64,000 nt of DNA from Glandiceps talaboti (taxonomy: Eukaryota; Hemichordata; Enteropneusta; Spengelidae), in NCBI RefSeq assembly GCF_964340395.1, contig NC_135557.1, positions 18,268,625 to 18,332,624 of the forward strand. The letters are read 5' to 3'. This document shows, in pieces, positions 26,945-39,960 of the stretch. Position numbers and translations under genes: made by a program. The notes beneath the pieces are model-generated. The model did no database searches. It was given only the letters and a program-made list of their open reading frames with translations, and was not told the origin of the DNA. The stretch's first letter is position 1; each line of letters begins with the position of its first letter.

Positions 26945-27979
26945 ATAGGTAACCAACCTTCTAAATGCTGCAGCTGATTTTATCATATACATAATTATAT
27001 GGAAAATCCGTGATCGCTTACCAGTGCCTAGGAAGGAGCTAAACAATTCGCGAAGACAGTACAACGTTGATGGTTTCACTCTTTGCTATAATTTTCCTAT
27101 TATATCGGATCCCTAGTTATCGAATTAAGTAATGGAATTTTGACAATACATTCCCGGTATGACTGATTCCATGTCATGGTATTTTAATTTCATAACTCAA
27201 TATGACATGTTCGTCAAACATAAAGGGGACCGCTTTATACTTCAAAGCCAGCATTTAGTCTATCAAATATGTTCAATGTTTGTCGGACTATCCTTCTACA
27301 TGTCAAGAAGTTAAGGAATGTAATTGGTTTTCTGAAGATGACAGATGGAGAATAAGCCAAAAAAGGAGCAACATGATTGAATTAATCTCTTTCACACTGT
27401 GGCGTCTTTCAGATGGCACTATTAAGATGCACATGGACAGTAACCTCGGGTTACATTTTGTGTTTTAAGGTCACGTAAACTGGCATTGATAACATGGCTA
27501 GATATCCATGGTACTCACAAACAATTACATTACAGAAAAAATACCCCTTAAACTGTCCACATGATTGGATATGAAAGACACGATTAACGTTAATATGCAT
27601 AGTTGTTGATAACAAATATAAGTACATTGCTGACATAGTATGACAGCACTATTGATAATCTTGCATTATAACATACAGGTCCTTAAACTGTCGTATAGAC
27701 TTTGGCTTGTACTCATTACTCCTGTCATATATTACAGCTGACTTTGAGTCATGACGCTCATTCATTCATTTCAAGTTTACTACATTCAATCTTAGATGTG
27801 CCATTACTTTAATTCATTGTACTATTACATTTGCCAAAGCCTACATGTAAGGTTCGGAATATCATATCACTGAAAATCATGATACGAAGACATCATTGTA
27901 TAGAGCATAGCTATTAAATTTAAAACGAACAACGAGGGGAAAAGATTGGAAATTAATTTAATATACAGTGCCTTGCAGG
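26945..27979. other. Unique sequence, no gene seen
   Basis: A 62-codon frame (27280-27468) has fairly protein-like composition but no splice, start or family support. Confidence 0.35.
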
Positions 27980-28330
27980 TTACTGGTTAGTTTGATATAA
28001 TCACCCAGAAGAACCCAATAAGGAACTGCGAACTTAACACTTAATGGTCGCAAGATTGCAACTTTGTGCTACATGTATAGTCTAAATGAAATAAACCAAA
28101 TAAGCTTACTGGAACTAAGCTAGACATATACATAGACATGCGGGTTTCAGTGTTTTGATGTCTGAATTTGATAGCTACACAGTGGCACGTTAATTCATTT
28201 CATTTAGACAACATGTAGTAATAAGCTGTACTGCTATTTTGAAGTTATTTGTTATTGGTTTCTGCCTCAAACAGAGAAAGTGTACTCTGTAGCGTACTTT
28301 ATGACAAGTCTATATTATAGAAACATATTC
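27980..28330 (+). mobile_element. Dispersed repeat family R1, copy 3
   Basis: Matches copy 1 through GTTTGATATAATCACCCAGA, GGTCGCAAGATTGCAACTTT (28048-28067), GCTACAT, AAATGAAATAAACCA, then TTTTGATGTCTGAATTTGAT (28153-28172) and TCATTTAGACAA. It lacks the ~200-base insertion of copy 1. Diverged by roughly a quarter of positions. Confidence 0.5.
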
Positions 28331-28339
28331 TGGATGCCC

Positions 28340-29000
28340 GCGTGGTTTCTAAGACTTGAAAAGACTTGATGTTAATGACTGTGTGGGTGGCTGTGGAGGA
28401 ATTTTAAATTGCATCTCATGCATCTCAGGACTTGTAGAGTAACAACTTTGACTATACTGAGAGTAGTGATGCATGTAAATGGTAACGATACTGTGATAAG
28501 AACTAGACGAACAGAAACACAACATAATACTTACTTATTAAGATGAATTCGGAAATGGATACTTATAAATATGCCATATTACAATATAGGTCTTGACACT
28601 GTGTATCCTGCGTTCTTGTCAGCCATTTTGTACCGTGAATTGTAATTAAAATTGTATAGTGAATTGAGCACAAAATTGGATAAATGCTATAAAAACCAAC
28701 ACTATTATTATTCTTTATTAAACAGGCATTCACTGTAAAGCTTAATCACTTCGAAAAACTGGGATGGCAGGTAATTTGCAGGTGTAGATAATATTTGATG
28801 GGAAATATCAAATTCGCTATAGCATCATTTGACATTTTATTTGAGAATGTGTATACATTCTACCTTTAAACGTAGACCACCTGTGCAAGCTTATAACAAC
28901 ATCACCAGACCGTAGTGATATCTGGGAAACATATCAGATACCCACGTGTGCATTGTACGACGGTTGCTATATCAAAGCTGGGTAAACGATCGATGTGATA
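28340..29000. other. Unique sequence, no gene seen
   Basis: No supported feature. Confidence 0.4.
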
Positions 29001-29010
29001 TTTCCTTTCA

Positions 29011-29075
29011 TGACGTGTCATTTCATCATCCCTGTATATAAAGCAGTTGCAAAGTGGTCATTTAGACGTAAGTAG
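29011..29075 (+). promoter_or_regulatory. Possible TATA-type core promoter with nearby splice donor
   Basis: TGACGTGTCA (29011-29020, a bZIP/CRE-like site) is followed by TATATAAAG (29035-29043) and, at the expected start distance, a GGTCATTT initiator-like string. GACGTAAGTAG at about 29065 is a strong donor, which would give a very short first exon. The arrangement is suggestive, but each element alone is common in AT-rich DNA. Confidence 0.2.
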
Positions 29076-29079
29076 CCGT

Positions 29080-29825
29080 GGTAGGTAGGCATACTGTCTA
29101 TATGTCGTTAGCCTTTGTCTGTTCGTATTTAATCACACTGTAGTCACCGGTGATATCATAAAGTTACACTCGCCATTAATCTAAATATGGCGATGCCTAT
29201 GTCACTCTATCTGTGAATTGTGTTCCAGATTCATGTCGACTTTCTGGATTTCACTAGATCAATCGAGGATGTAGCTCGTAAGTGATTTAAAATATGGATT
29301 AATTTACAACTTTTGATCTGGTCACATGTAACCATCCATCGAATATAAAGATTTGTAATGTGTTCGAGTATATAACAGATGGTAGCATAGTTTATTCTGC
29401 ACTTGGTACATTTTTTTTCAAAGTAGAATACTTATTTTCTTTTTAAGCACCACCTAATTTGAAAACGTTACGCATCTCAAAGAAATCGAGTTAATATTCA
29501 GTATTGAGATAATCTCGATAGAACGTTTCAAACCGATTTAAATGAAATTTTGTAATTCAGAATATGCAAAGTCACTACCATGTACTTACATTATTCATTC
29601 AAGTTTAGACAAAGAACAGACCCCTGCATCAATCGATAAGCTCCTTTCCACACCACCGGAAAATGATCTGTCAGCTCATTATTAACCTTATTTACTAATC
29701 TGAATTATCATTTTCTTCTGTAACTATGGAAACCGATTTAATTGCAGGTAATTTTGGAAACCCTCATATATGCCAAAAATGATGATTGATTGAATTCGTA
29801 TTCAGCTTATCACACATAAGGTTAT
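29080..29825. other. Unique sequence, no gene seen
   Basis: No open frame downstream of the promoter candidate supports a transcript. Confidence 0.4.
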
Positions 29826-29826
29826 A

Positions 29827-29904
29827 CATGTATGTATGTATGTATGTATGTATGTATGTATGTATGTATGTATGTATGTATGTATATATATATATATGTA
29901 TATG
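29827..29904 (+). repeat. (GTAT)n-(TA)n microsatellite
   Basis: About 14 GTAT units and a short TA run. Confidence 0.95.
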
Positions 29905-30638
29905 CATTTAAATCTAATTTACTTGTTAGAGGTAAGTAGAGTGCAAGCCATTTCTTTGGACTCTAGAGTGAATATGTAAATTCACCTTTTAGTAGATAAC
30001 CATTTTACATTAAAAGTTCCTTAAACTCAAGAGAGGGTGCTCCAAAGATAGCGATTTTGCATTTGCGTTAAACCGGCGTATCTTACACTTATATCTGGTT
30101 CTTTCGATATGTTAATGATAATGCCAGCATGACGTATATTTTATCACTCTGTTCGATCTTGCACATTGACCTGTGCCTCGCGATTTAAATGAAAGTCTGT
30201 CAGTTGCGCAAGTCATCCGCAATTACTCGCTGACATTTAGGTAACAGGGTTGACCTACGTGCGAACTCATTTACTGCCAGGATATAGTTTCTTATCATAA
30301 CTGTTGTTGCGGGGCAACCAGTGTAATAATGCATTGTGTAAGAACACAGACAGTCAGTATAGTTGAGAAACTAATCTTCGTCTGGTTTGACAAATTATGT
30401 CTAACATTACTGCATTTTATTGACTGGATCGACAACTTATAAATGAACTCAGTGGAGTAGAAACGTCGTTACGTTGCTTCGTTGTAGTGTTGTCTCAAAA
30501 CTTATAGTATTATCATGGCTGCATATCATTTAGCCCAATAGAAATTCGTACAGTTGTCACTGATATGGCTGTAAAAATACATTTTAACCTGCATGATTTG
30601 GCGATAATGTGCTAAAATAAATGGAAAATATAGCTACG
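29905..30638. other. Unique sequence, no gene seen
   Basis: No supported feature. Confidence 0.4.
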
Positions 30639-30872
30639 TTAGCAAGATGTTTGCCACAGCTGAGTCAGGAATATCCCACGAGCGGGAAAATAACCCCCTT
30701 CGGGATTATACATTTTAATTCCGATTGGACTAAATGACCCTTGAACTCTTTGGCACATGTAACTGCGGCTTGGCGCATGTTGAGGGGTAGGTATTACGCT
30801 TTCAACTGTCAAAGACCTACACAATAAGCCAGGAATCGGACATATGTCGTCCTGGCCAGTGCAACTTTTCAC
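30639..30872. other. GC-richer island, unclassified
   Basis: This block stands out from its AT-rich flanks and is open for 77 codons on the minus strand and about 30 on the plus strand. It contains GAGCGGGAAAATAACCCCC and an ACATGTAACTGCGGC segment. It could be a piece of a mobile element or an exon remnant. No motif identifies it. Confidence 0.3.
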
Positions 30873-30879
30873 TACACTA

Positions 30880-33705
30880 TCGGAATAAATACATTGTTTG
30901 TCTTTATCGCATCCCGATATGGAGATATTCCTGAGTAAAAGCAGATAAAAAGAAGTGAGTCAGACGATGTGTTGTCCCAAGACAACTGGCTCCTATTGAC
31001 ATATACAAAACAGACAAAAATAACGACCCAAAACAAAAAAATGAAGTAACCTTAAGGAACCATACATTAAAACTGACAGTATGCACAAGAAACACGCAAG
31101 GCTATAAACAAACAGCGACTGAATAAGTGCAAAATAAAAAATAATTATCACTATTCTATATAAAACTTTCAAAGCACCTCCTCCATACATACAATGCCAC
31201 TCACAATATTAACTATTCAATAAAAAACAACAACTTACGATTACTTTAAATAACCTATATATGACAATCATTTTCGAGAATACATAAATATTAGAATATC
31301 AATATTGTGTTGCTCAAAAATCAAAACCTATAAACTTGGATTATCATAATAGATATATTAGGCAAACTGATGAAAATAAACATAAACAACGTATACGATC
31401 TGTAGTTAGAAACTATATATTTTTAATGGGCTTTCACATCTATTAGTATTCTGCATTTTTTGTTAATTTCATACATGAAAAATTGAATCGAATGATAGAA
31501 GAAATTCGAAACCATTGGATAAAATAATCTTCAAATCATCAGGTTTCTGAAAGAACCAGTTGTACTTGTCCTGAGGGGATTCATTCACGACATATATGGC
31601 TCATGCATCTAAGTAGGGATACAACCTGAGGGTACAAGCTGTACTCTGCAGACGTATGGTTGGTAATGAGTCATAGGGGTTATCTATTTGTTAGCGATTG
31701 CCCCTAGCAACCAATAAGTATAGCATATGCGCTTCTAAATAGAGCTCGTTAGTGTAGATAAGCCAGGGTGGTATTGAAAATCAGGTTATTGATAAACAAA
31801 TTACAAGCAGTATTCGTTTACATACGTATGATAGCAAGAAGTTGTATTTTATTGTAATGAGGTTTATGTTATTTTGAATTGACATTGCCACCTATGGATA
31901 TCATTGTTACTTTCGTTGTATCTTACATATACAAGTCTATCCCTTAAAGCAGCACTAGCTGCAAATGAAATGTTTTTTTTAGACTGTTTTATTAGATACA
32001 TTGACGTACTCATAATATCACATACCCTGAACAAAATTGAATCACCTGTGGGTAAACGTATTTGTGTAGTTGCACACACAAAATGGTGTAATATGTCCAT
32101 TCAAATTGATTTTTGGGTCTGAAACCAAACGTTAGCGCCCGAATAAATAATGATTTCAGCTTATTACGTTACTACTTCTAGATAAAATAGACCTGTAATT
32201 GACATGCAAATTGCTTCATTATTGGGACAGTACTTTTGTTGAATATATTGTTGATTGTGTGACCGAAAAAAATGATATTCAAATTAAAGCTGGAGCACGT
32301 TTAAAGCATTGATGTTTGCTTGTCTTCATCGAGTCATGGTGAAAAGGCCTGCTTAGGTCATTGTCTCTAGTATACATTAGTTGAGTGAAACACAATATTT
32401 AGGAATTTTGTTTACCGTAAATTTACAAAATAGTAAACGTTTAAATGGAGGTATATTAAAACAATATTAGTTTCGTCAACAATAGGCAACTCCTCACTTT
32501 CTTTTTATATTATGTGTGGAAACGTATATACTCGTGATTACATCTGTATAGTGCAACATGTTGTTTTGACACAGTTTCGAAAGCTCAGACTGTGTTATTG
32601 CCTACATTTGAAGATGTATTTACATTTGTTGGACTCGATTAGGTGCTAGCCAACTAACTTTATATCCCCTTTTCCTGGAAAAATGTAAACCTATCATCAG
32701 TACACTATCTCATTTTTTATATATTTCCGGAAGTAAGTGAACAGCGATATTAATATTAATATTAATATTGTCAACATTAGAAAAGTCATATATATGTAAT
32801 TGTTTACAATCATATGCGTATCCTCTTGTGGTTATTTTTCGCCCTGCATCAGAATATCTCTGATAGTTACCACAGCATTGTAGTGTAAGGCTTTGTAACG
32901 ATTCCTAATGATGAAATATTAATATGAAGAATACGTACTCTCAAAGAATTTTTAAGGGGATAGCTACTCGAGGAAATAGAGATATTTTCACTAACTATGG
33001 ACTCTAGAGTCATTTCATGATTTTGCTTCGCTTAGAATTACTTGCTACTTCATATCTAGAGAAACATCATTTTCATCTTTTGCCTGTACAAGTACCCCTG
33101 CTTTGGGCTATTGCCTCACTGGGTCTGTCGAAATAATATATTAATGGTTAAACATCGAATATTCATGACTCCTGCGTGCTTATTCCCTGCAGTAAAACAT
33201 CTCATGAAATGACTGTCCAGAACCCCTACTGAATTAAACATCTATTTATTTCCTGGAGTGACATTCTCCTTCATGATCATTGAAATACTCTACACAGTTA
33301 ATTGTAAAGCATTTCAGAACTCTTAACTCTATCTATTACTAGAATACTTCAACCGTATCAGTTGCATTATAGCAACATTTGATAATGGTCACTCGACTGA
33401 CTACCTGAGAATCGATATCAACACAGTCTGAACACTTGCTGATGAATTAGTCTAGTACCAATGCTTTGATTGGCTGGTTAATGACTCTGACCTTTAAGCC
33501 AAATATTTATGTCTGTAAGAGGAGAGTACAACATTATGCCTTACGTCTCATATTTTCAAAAGCTGACATCTATGTATTTATATGGTAAAGAACTGACTGC
33601 ATGTTCAGGAAACTATCAAAAGGTTAACGGAATGGTAAAACATTTAATTACTGAAGGATAAATATACCTTTGCAGAAGTACAGAAACATGGCGAGATGCC
33701 TACCT
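30880..33705. other. Unique sequence, no gene seen
   Basis: Includes a palindromic ATTAAT run at about 32746-32768. Frames at 30904-31190 and 31864-32122 are not coding-like. Confidence 0.4.
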
Positions 33706-33711
33706 TTCGGA

Positions 33712-33723
33712 TAGATAGATAGG

Positions 33724-33774
<51 letters not shown>
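33712..33774 (+). repeat. (GATA)n microsatellite
   Basis: About 14 units with one GGGATA break. Confidence 0.95.
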
Positions 33775-33775
<1 letters not shown>

Positions 33776-33779
33776 TCAA

Positions 33780-35020
33780 CAAATTTTTGAGAAATACCTC
33801 TTACACCTATGTTTGTGAACTCATATATCAAATGCGAAACTGAAAAAAAAAACACAGTTTGATAAATCACACTCGGAAAATGCCCTCAGATTTGATATGA
33901 GATTCATTCTCAGCTCCATTATTTATACTTTGATAATTTTAAATCTTCTATTTTAGGTATAAGGTATAATTGACAATACCGAGAAATCAGATAGACAGTG
34001 TTATTAGAATGATTTACCGTCTTGATAAAAGATCGAATGTCAGCCATATGTGTTGATAGATCTCTTGCTAACTTTTTGAATGCTCCCAAGACACCATTGC
34101 AAAGGTAAGGGGTTGTGTGCTAGCTGGTGGTTTGTATTTGTCGTGTCAAAGATCACACATACATGCTGATGTATTGCCTCCACACTTTATCTTTGGAAAA
34201 ACGTATTATGGTTTCAGGTCGACGATTTGGGAAATGAAGTCAATCGTGCACATTTTGCTGCTTGAGGGCAGCGTACAGTATGTCAAACAGTGCATTTCAT
34301 ACAGTGTAACAATGAGCCAAAACCATACCCAAAGCATAATGACGATGGGTAGAAAAACTGGCAATAACAAGTACAGGGAAATTGAAGATATCTTGGTGTT
34401 TCACTCATGGCATACATTGTTTTCACGGAATCACAGACATTTCACCGCCATAATAACAATAGCAGAGACACCACTTACAGCAGGATACCTTATCGAACCA
34501 CAGTGACAAACATTCGTGTTTTTGTACAGTGCCGTAGCAACAGGGTTCTGCTGAAAAGAGCACACACATGGACTTGATTTTCTATTCTATATCCCAACTG
34601 TGCACGGCAACTATATGCATTTATTTATTTTGCACTTAGCGAATTTGCTTAGTGTATGTGAAAATGACATTTCACGTAATGGAAAAACCGAGGCAGCTTC
34701 ACATTTCCCTGTAATATGAAGTCACAATTTAGAAAAAAAATCATACTATAAAAGAATATGAAATGACTTTGATACAGACGGTGTTAAACAAATATTTGTT
34801 TTTATTCCTCAAAGTAAACAAATGAAAAACTTGTTAGGTGTACGATCGTATCAAAGTGTGTCCTGCTATTTTGCTTTCTGTTTTCATTTGATATATCTCT
34901 CTAGATTATAAATGTGGGAAATTGCTCTCACAAACACTTGGTGAGAGGTTAACCTTCATACCTTTATAGCACATGATTCCGTGGACTACAAATACCCACA
35001 TGTGGGTCATATTTGTAGTT
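33780..35020. other. Mostly unique sequence; longest non-repetitive ORF of the window
   Basis: A 129-codon plus frame (34117-34506) is the longest not made of simple repeat. Its sequence has many His, Ile and Ser residues, no recognisable domain and no splice context. An upstream CAAAG-GTAAGG string (about 34100) is a fair donor, with a short open frame before it. I cannot call a gene. Confidence 0.25.
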
Positions 35021-35025
35021 GTATC

Positions 35026-35026
35026 A

Positions 35027-35080
<54 letters not shown>

Positions 35081-35149
35081 TTCTCTCTGTCTCTCTGTCT
35101 CTCATAGACACATATTGTGTGTCTGTCTGTATGTATGTATGTATGTCTG

Positions 35150-35208
<59 letters not shown>

Positions 35209-35290
35209 GGCTGTCAGTCTGTCAGTCTGGCTGTCTGTCTGTCTATACCTCAATCTGTCTTGTCTATCTGTCTGTCTTTCTCCCCCCTCT
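35026..35290 (+). repeat. Compound (TCTG)n array with TATG and TCTC segments
   Basis: TCTG blocks at about 35029-35081 and 35154-35207, separated by CTCT/CATA-rich sequence. It degrades into imperfect units and a C-rich stretch near 35282. Confidence 0.9.
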
Positions 35291-35341
35291 CTCTGTATTT
35301 GTGTGCGCGAGCGTGCATATGTGTATGTGTTCCAGTTCGTT

Positions 35342-35400
35342 TGTTCAGACTAACACACGCATACGTGTGGTCTGAACAAATAAACTGGATTGAGCTGAAC
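35342..35400 (+). repeat. Hairpin followed by a LINE-like 3' tail
   Basis: GTTCAGAC and GTCTGAAC (about 35342 and 35370) enclose CACACG/ACGTGTG, giving a hairpin of about 14 pairs. AAATAAACTGGATTGAGCTG follows directly, resembling the AATAAACTGA-type tails of some CR1/L2-group retrotransposons. Only this tail is visible. Confidence 0.4.
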
Positions 35401-36545
35401 ATGACACTATTTTCTCTTGAACGGGTAATACAAGAATGAGGTCAACCAATAGGTCGGGGATCATTGTTAACAACTAATTAGTAAAATGTGAATCGTTCAG
35501 TAATAGGATTCATCAATATATGGTTAAAAATATTAGCGCTGTGTTATAGATAGCGAATCCTTTACATATATAGATGGCGCCTGTAGGATAAAAAAAAACA
35601 AGTCTCTTAGCCTAGATTATATGGTTGCAGCCTGTGCGCTATGTTAGCTGGGGGCAAGCTGTTTACGCTGCTTACGCATTGCAATTAAGGTTCTACTCAG
35701 ACTAGATTTCATCTAAGCCTCCCCATCAATACAGCTTATTAAAGTCTACATATTACAATACATACAAATCGTTCTCATTATTACCACACTGAAAATAAAT
35801 TCAGGTCGTGTAGTTCACTTACCTTTAATTGTTAATCAACATCTCTCTCTCTGAAACCACCTCTCTTTCAAAGCGTTTTGTTTTGTCAGTTTAATAACTG
35901 TTTTTAGATGAACCTACAGTGTAAATCCTTAATCTTGTCGTTTGTTCTCAGGAGCTTACAGTTGTGGAGACACTTATGGTTCATCACTAATTGAATTTTG
36001 AAACTGTGACCGGGGTGTGGGTTGGGATAATTAAAATATTCTATAATGTGTATCAATTCTATACGAATGTACGCAATGAAAGCCAACTACAATTTGATTG
36101 ATATTTTTACTGGATACCTAATACAATTCAATTGTCAAATTTGACATAAAATCGATATATGATTCCTCCATATTAAGCTTGGTCTGAATGTGCTTATTTT
36201 CAGATACAAGAAATGTGATTAGGTTTTATGCAACTGTTAGATTTGAAAAGTTGAAAACTACCCCTTAATAACTTTGATTATTTTTTGAAAGATACACAAA
36301 GTTATTCCTGTGGTCAGTAAGAGAAATACATAACTAATCAGGTTGTAAAACAGTGCTAAGAAGCATTCATTCATCTGTGGAGTTGATGGAGATGACTTTA
36401 CAATATCCTACACAATATAACCACAGACCACGCACTTATAAGTCTTGTTATGGAGCGTGCTCAAGAAGTACACATTACAAGGTCGCTTTGAGGTTGTTCG
36501 TCTTTCTTATTTCGGTTTATGATATGTAGTTCATCATGTTGCACG
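35401..36545. other. Unique sequence, no gene seen
   Basis: No supported feature. Confidence 0.4.
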
Positions 36546-36547
36546 AA

Positions 36548-36602
<55 letters not shown>

Positions 36603-36616
36603 AACAACAACAACAT
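36546..36616 (+). repeat. (AAC)n microsatellite
   Basis: About 22 AAC units with one AAT change near 36600. It is the reverse-complement partner of the GTT array at 36839. Confidence 0.95.
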
Positions 36617-36838
36617 TATACAAATTGATAGATTTTTTATCTGATTACTTCTTCATCAAGACAAGACGTATTACTGTCTGCATACATTGTCATAACTTAT
36701 CTGCTAGCTATAAACAGGTTTTATAACATAAATATTACTGGTCTTGATTTATAGTAATAAGTAATGTTGATGTCTGTTTCTGATAACAGGACTTCGGAAA
36801 TTAAGTCTGGATTCTATGTTATCTTTTTATACTATGTC

Positions 36839-36910
36839 CTTGTTGTTGATGTTGTTGTTGTTGTTGTTGCTGCTACTGCTGTTGTTGTTGTTGTTGTTGT
36901 TGTTGTTGCA
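36839..36910 (+). repeat. (GTT)n microsatellite
   Basis: About 22 GTT-class units with GCTGCTACTGCT in the middle. Confidence 0.95.
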
Positions 36911-36919
36911 GTTGTTGAG

Positions 36920-39605
36920 AAATTGCTTCAGCCTTAACACGGGAATCTCAGTGGTCACTGTACGTCTGTGAAAGCTTGATGACGACGTGTAAAAGAAGTA
37001 AATGAAGGCAACTTTATATGTGAAATACACGAACCAAAAATGCAGACTATGCTGTATAAATTCATCTTACAGTTGAGACATGGTTTCTGTAGAATGGGAT
37101 TTTCAAACATGATCAAAGTACACTGAAATAGATGATAAATTCTAATCGTTTTATCTTTTGAGTGTAAAACAATCTTTAAATTTACACGGAAACAGAAGTA
37201 AATTCTCACCATTTCACCTTCTAGAATGTAAAAGGTCGGCGGTTGAAACTAGAGTCGTCGGTTTTGATATCGGAAACACATCGTTTTATTAGGGCTTATA
37301 CTATAAATAGAAAGTTTTCGATGAGATTATTCCACGGTGCGTAAAAGAAAATTAATTTTCGGTACACAATCATGAACATCACTTTACCGACTGTGAACTC
37401 CTGAATTTAAGTTTCTCTTGCTGCGCTTCACTAAAATATCTTTGATCGCATTACGTTAATCAAATCTAAGATAAAAGCAGTCCATCCTCATGAGAACGAC
37501 TCAAGGAGTTCTTTATGAACCGGGTTGAATTTAAGCAAACTGTTTTCTCAAAGGCTTTACACAACAATTTCATTCACTTGCACCTGCTTTTTTTTTCAAT
37601 TATTCATAAACACAAACCTAAAGGTATATGGATGTATTCTTGTTTGCCATTCATTTATCTGTTTAACCTGCAAAGTTATTTATTCTGTAAGAAAATCTAA
37701 CATTCGACCTGTTATGACATTGTCGACGAATCCTTTCAATTAATAATTTAAAACATTCCCAGAAGAGTTTAGTGAATCCTTGTAGACAATGTACTTAGCC
37801 GTAAGCAACTATTGATCTTTTTTCGGAGTCAACGGTTCCAGCCAGGGAATGACTTCGTGTTTTTTTCGTACAGGCGGCAATGTCATATTAGGCCTAAAGT
37901 AATTGTTTGGTTCCGGTTACCCGACCCCACCTATTTCATTGACATTATTAAAACTAGGATCGATCGGGTTATCAAAAAAACACATTTTTTTATTTAGCCT
38001 AATCAATGGTGTTTTCCCTGGAAAAATGCAGTAATTTGCATAGAAAGGCATTTTTGGTTATGTTAATTATTTTTTGTACAAAAGAAATGATGAGATTCAT
38101 ACCACATGTATTAGTTAGCTTTGGGAGAACCCATGAGTTACGCATGAAAACACACATACATATATACAGGTCTACATACTGTAAGTCTAGAAAATATTTC
38201 AAATGACAAATGTTTGTTACTTGAAGTTCACTTCTGTGAGAATACAACCACTGACATTGAAGCATAGACAAATGTATGTAAGTTGTAACCTGTTGCATGC
38301 TGGGAACGTAAACAAGTTTATTGGATTACTTAATTCTTGGCACAGCATGCTGGAACTACAGACTTGTATTAGATGTCATCATTTGATAAGAACAGATTTA
38401 TGGCCTCTTTACATGATAGTTCACATTCACAAACAAATTTGTAAAAAGGAAAGACATCAGCTCAAATCGAAAAGTGACAAAATCCATTTTTCAAATGAAT
38501 ATAGATATTGATAGATATATTGGGGAATAATGTTATTATATTTGTACATTGATGAAAAAGAATATAGAAGAAAAGAAAGAGCACTAACTTTGAATGACCA
38601 GCGCAAAACGAATGATCTGGATGCGAGTGATCGATCAGGGAATAAACTCCTTATTTTTGTTTTGACGCATTCAACTTGCGTGTGGTAAAATGTACGTGTA
38701 GTTTGTTCTTTATTAGTTCTAGGAATGGTATATTCATTAAATGATCCCATGTAATTTGCAATAAATCCACGCTATATATTAAACACGGATATATCTTTCT
38801 TTACGTCCACAGGTATTAGGCGACAACTACGGTTAGTTTAACAATTGATGCCAGGACTAAGGCATTCTTATTGATGAAACATGTACAGTCGGGCAATCTT
38901 TCAGCACAATCAAATTATACGCAGCTTTTAACCATTCAACAATGTTAGCAACACTGAGTTACTGGGCAGGAGGAAAATTGTCGAAAGCATGAAAGTAATA
39001 ATGCAAAGGAATGAGAAGTGTCGGTGAGCTTCCACATTAGGTGTCAAATGTCATGGTGTACTGTATTAGAATAAAAAGTTATAGAAGCTTAGTTGGACAC
39101 ATTTGAATAATGTATATGTTCTTAAACAGACACTGGCGAACATATAATCGATTGATAGGCAGTCTATCTAGTTTAAGTATTTGAATCGACGTCGGACGTT
39201 GTGAAAGGGAACAAACCTTCTTGTAATATTAAAGTCACATTTTCACTTTCACTTCAGGCACTGTCAAAACAAATACAATGGCAGCATAAAACGGAGGAAT
39301 ACTTTTAAGTGAATGTATGGGTTAATGGTGTAACCTTATACAATACAGTATCATTTGAACATTTGTTGAACTCGATCTTGACCATTGTGCATCTCCCCCT
39401 TAAGATAAACATTAAAACATTTGACATTCAACCTAGTGATATTAAAGTGATTCTCCCGTTACAGTACTGGCTATTTGTCATATATGAAATGTTGTATATA
39501 ATTTATATAATAGCGCTAGCTCTCTAGCACAGTATACAATGCAATGACACATTAATTCTTTTCTTCAATTCAGGGAACTGATTGTCGTTGTCGTCGGTCT
39601 ACAAA
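36920..39605. other. Unique sequence, no gene seen
   Basis: Overlapping 60-102-codon frames between 37500 and 38750 are not coding-like. The block 37860-37970 (GGTTCCGGTTACCCGACC) is GC-richer and may be an unrecognised dispersed repeat. Confidence 0.35.
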
Positions 39606-39611
39606 TAAAGT

Positions 39612-39666
39612 AATGACTGACTGACTGACTGACTGACTGACTGACTGACTGACTGAATCAATCAAC

Positions 39667-39720
<54 letters not shown>

Positions 39721-39751
39721 GTCAGTCAGTCAGTCAGTCAGTCAGTCAGTC
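39612..39751. repeat. (TGAC)n-(AATC)n-(GTCA)n array
   Basis: TGAC units (39612-39654), AATC/ACCA units (39655-39720), GTCA units (39719-39750). It is continuous with the LINE 3' end that follows, so on the minus strand it is that element's simple-repeat tail, later diversified. Confidence 0.9.
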
Positions 39752-39960
39752 AAATCAATCAAGTCATTTATAAAGCGCCAGCATTCAATACTAAGTAAAG
39801 TTCAGAAGCGCTGTACAGGTACGAATACATGTTGTAAGCTCTGTTCAAATGTATTAAGGATCTTTCTAAAAGACCAAGCTGTGGATTTTTGATGTATTTC
39901 CAGTGGGAAAGCATTATATGAATTATACATTATGTATTCCAGGCGTTGGAAGATACTCGT
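39752..39960 (-). pseudogene. LINE 3' end (CR1/L2-like), decayed reverse-transcriptase ORF C-terminus
   Basis: On the minus strand, 39915-39881 encodes NAFPLEIHQKST and then SFRKILNTF, the degenerate form of the NSLPLEIR...FKK-LKT-F motif near the C-terminus of CR1/L2-group ORF2 proteins. Downstream comes TGGCGCTTTATAAATGACTT and a GATT/GACT tail. The 50500 copy on the other strand ends in the same way (TGGCGCTATGCAAAT...TTGATTGATTG). The ORF is interrupted and 5'-truncated. It cannot be active. Confidence 0.7.
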
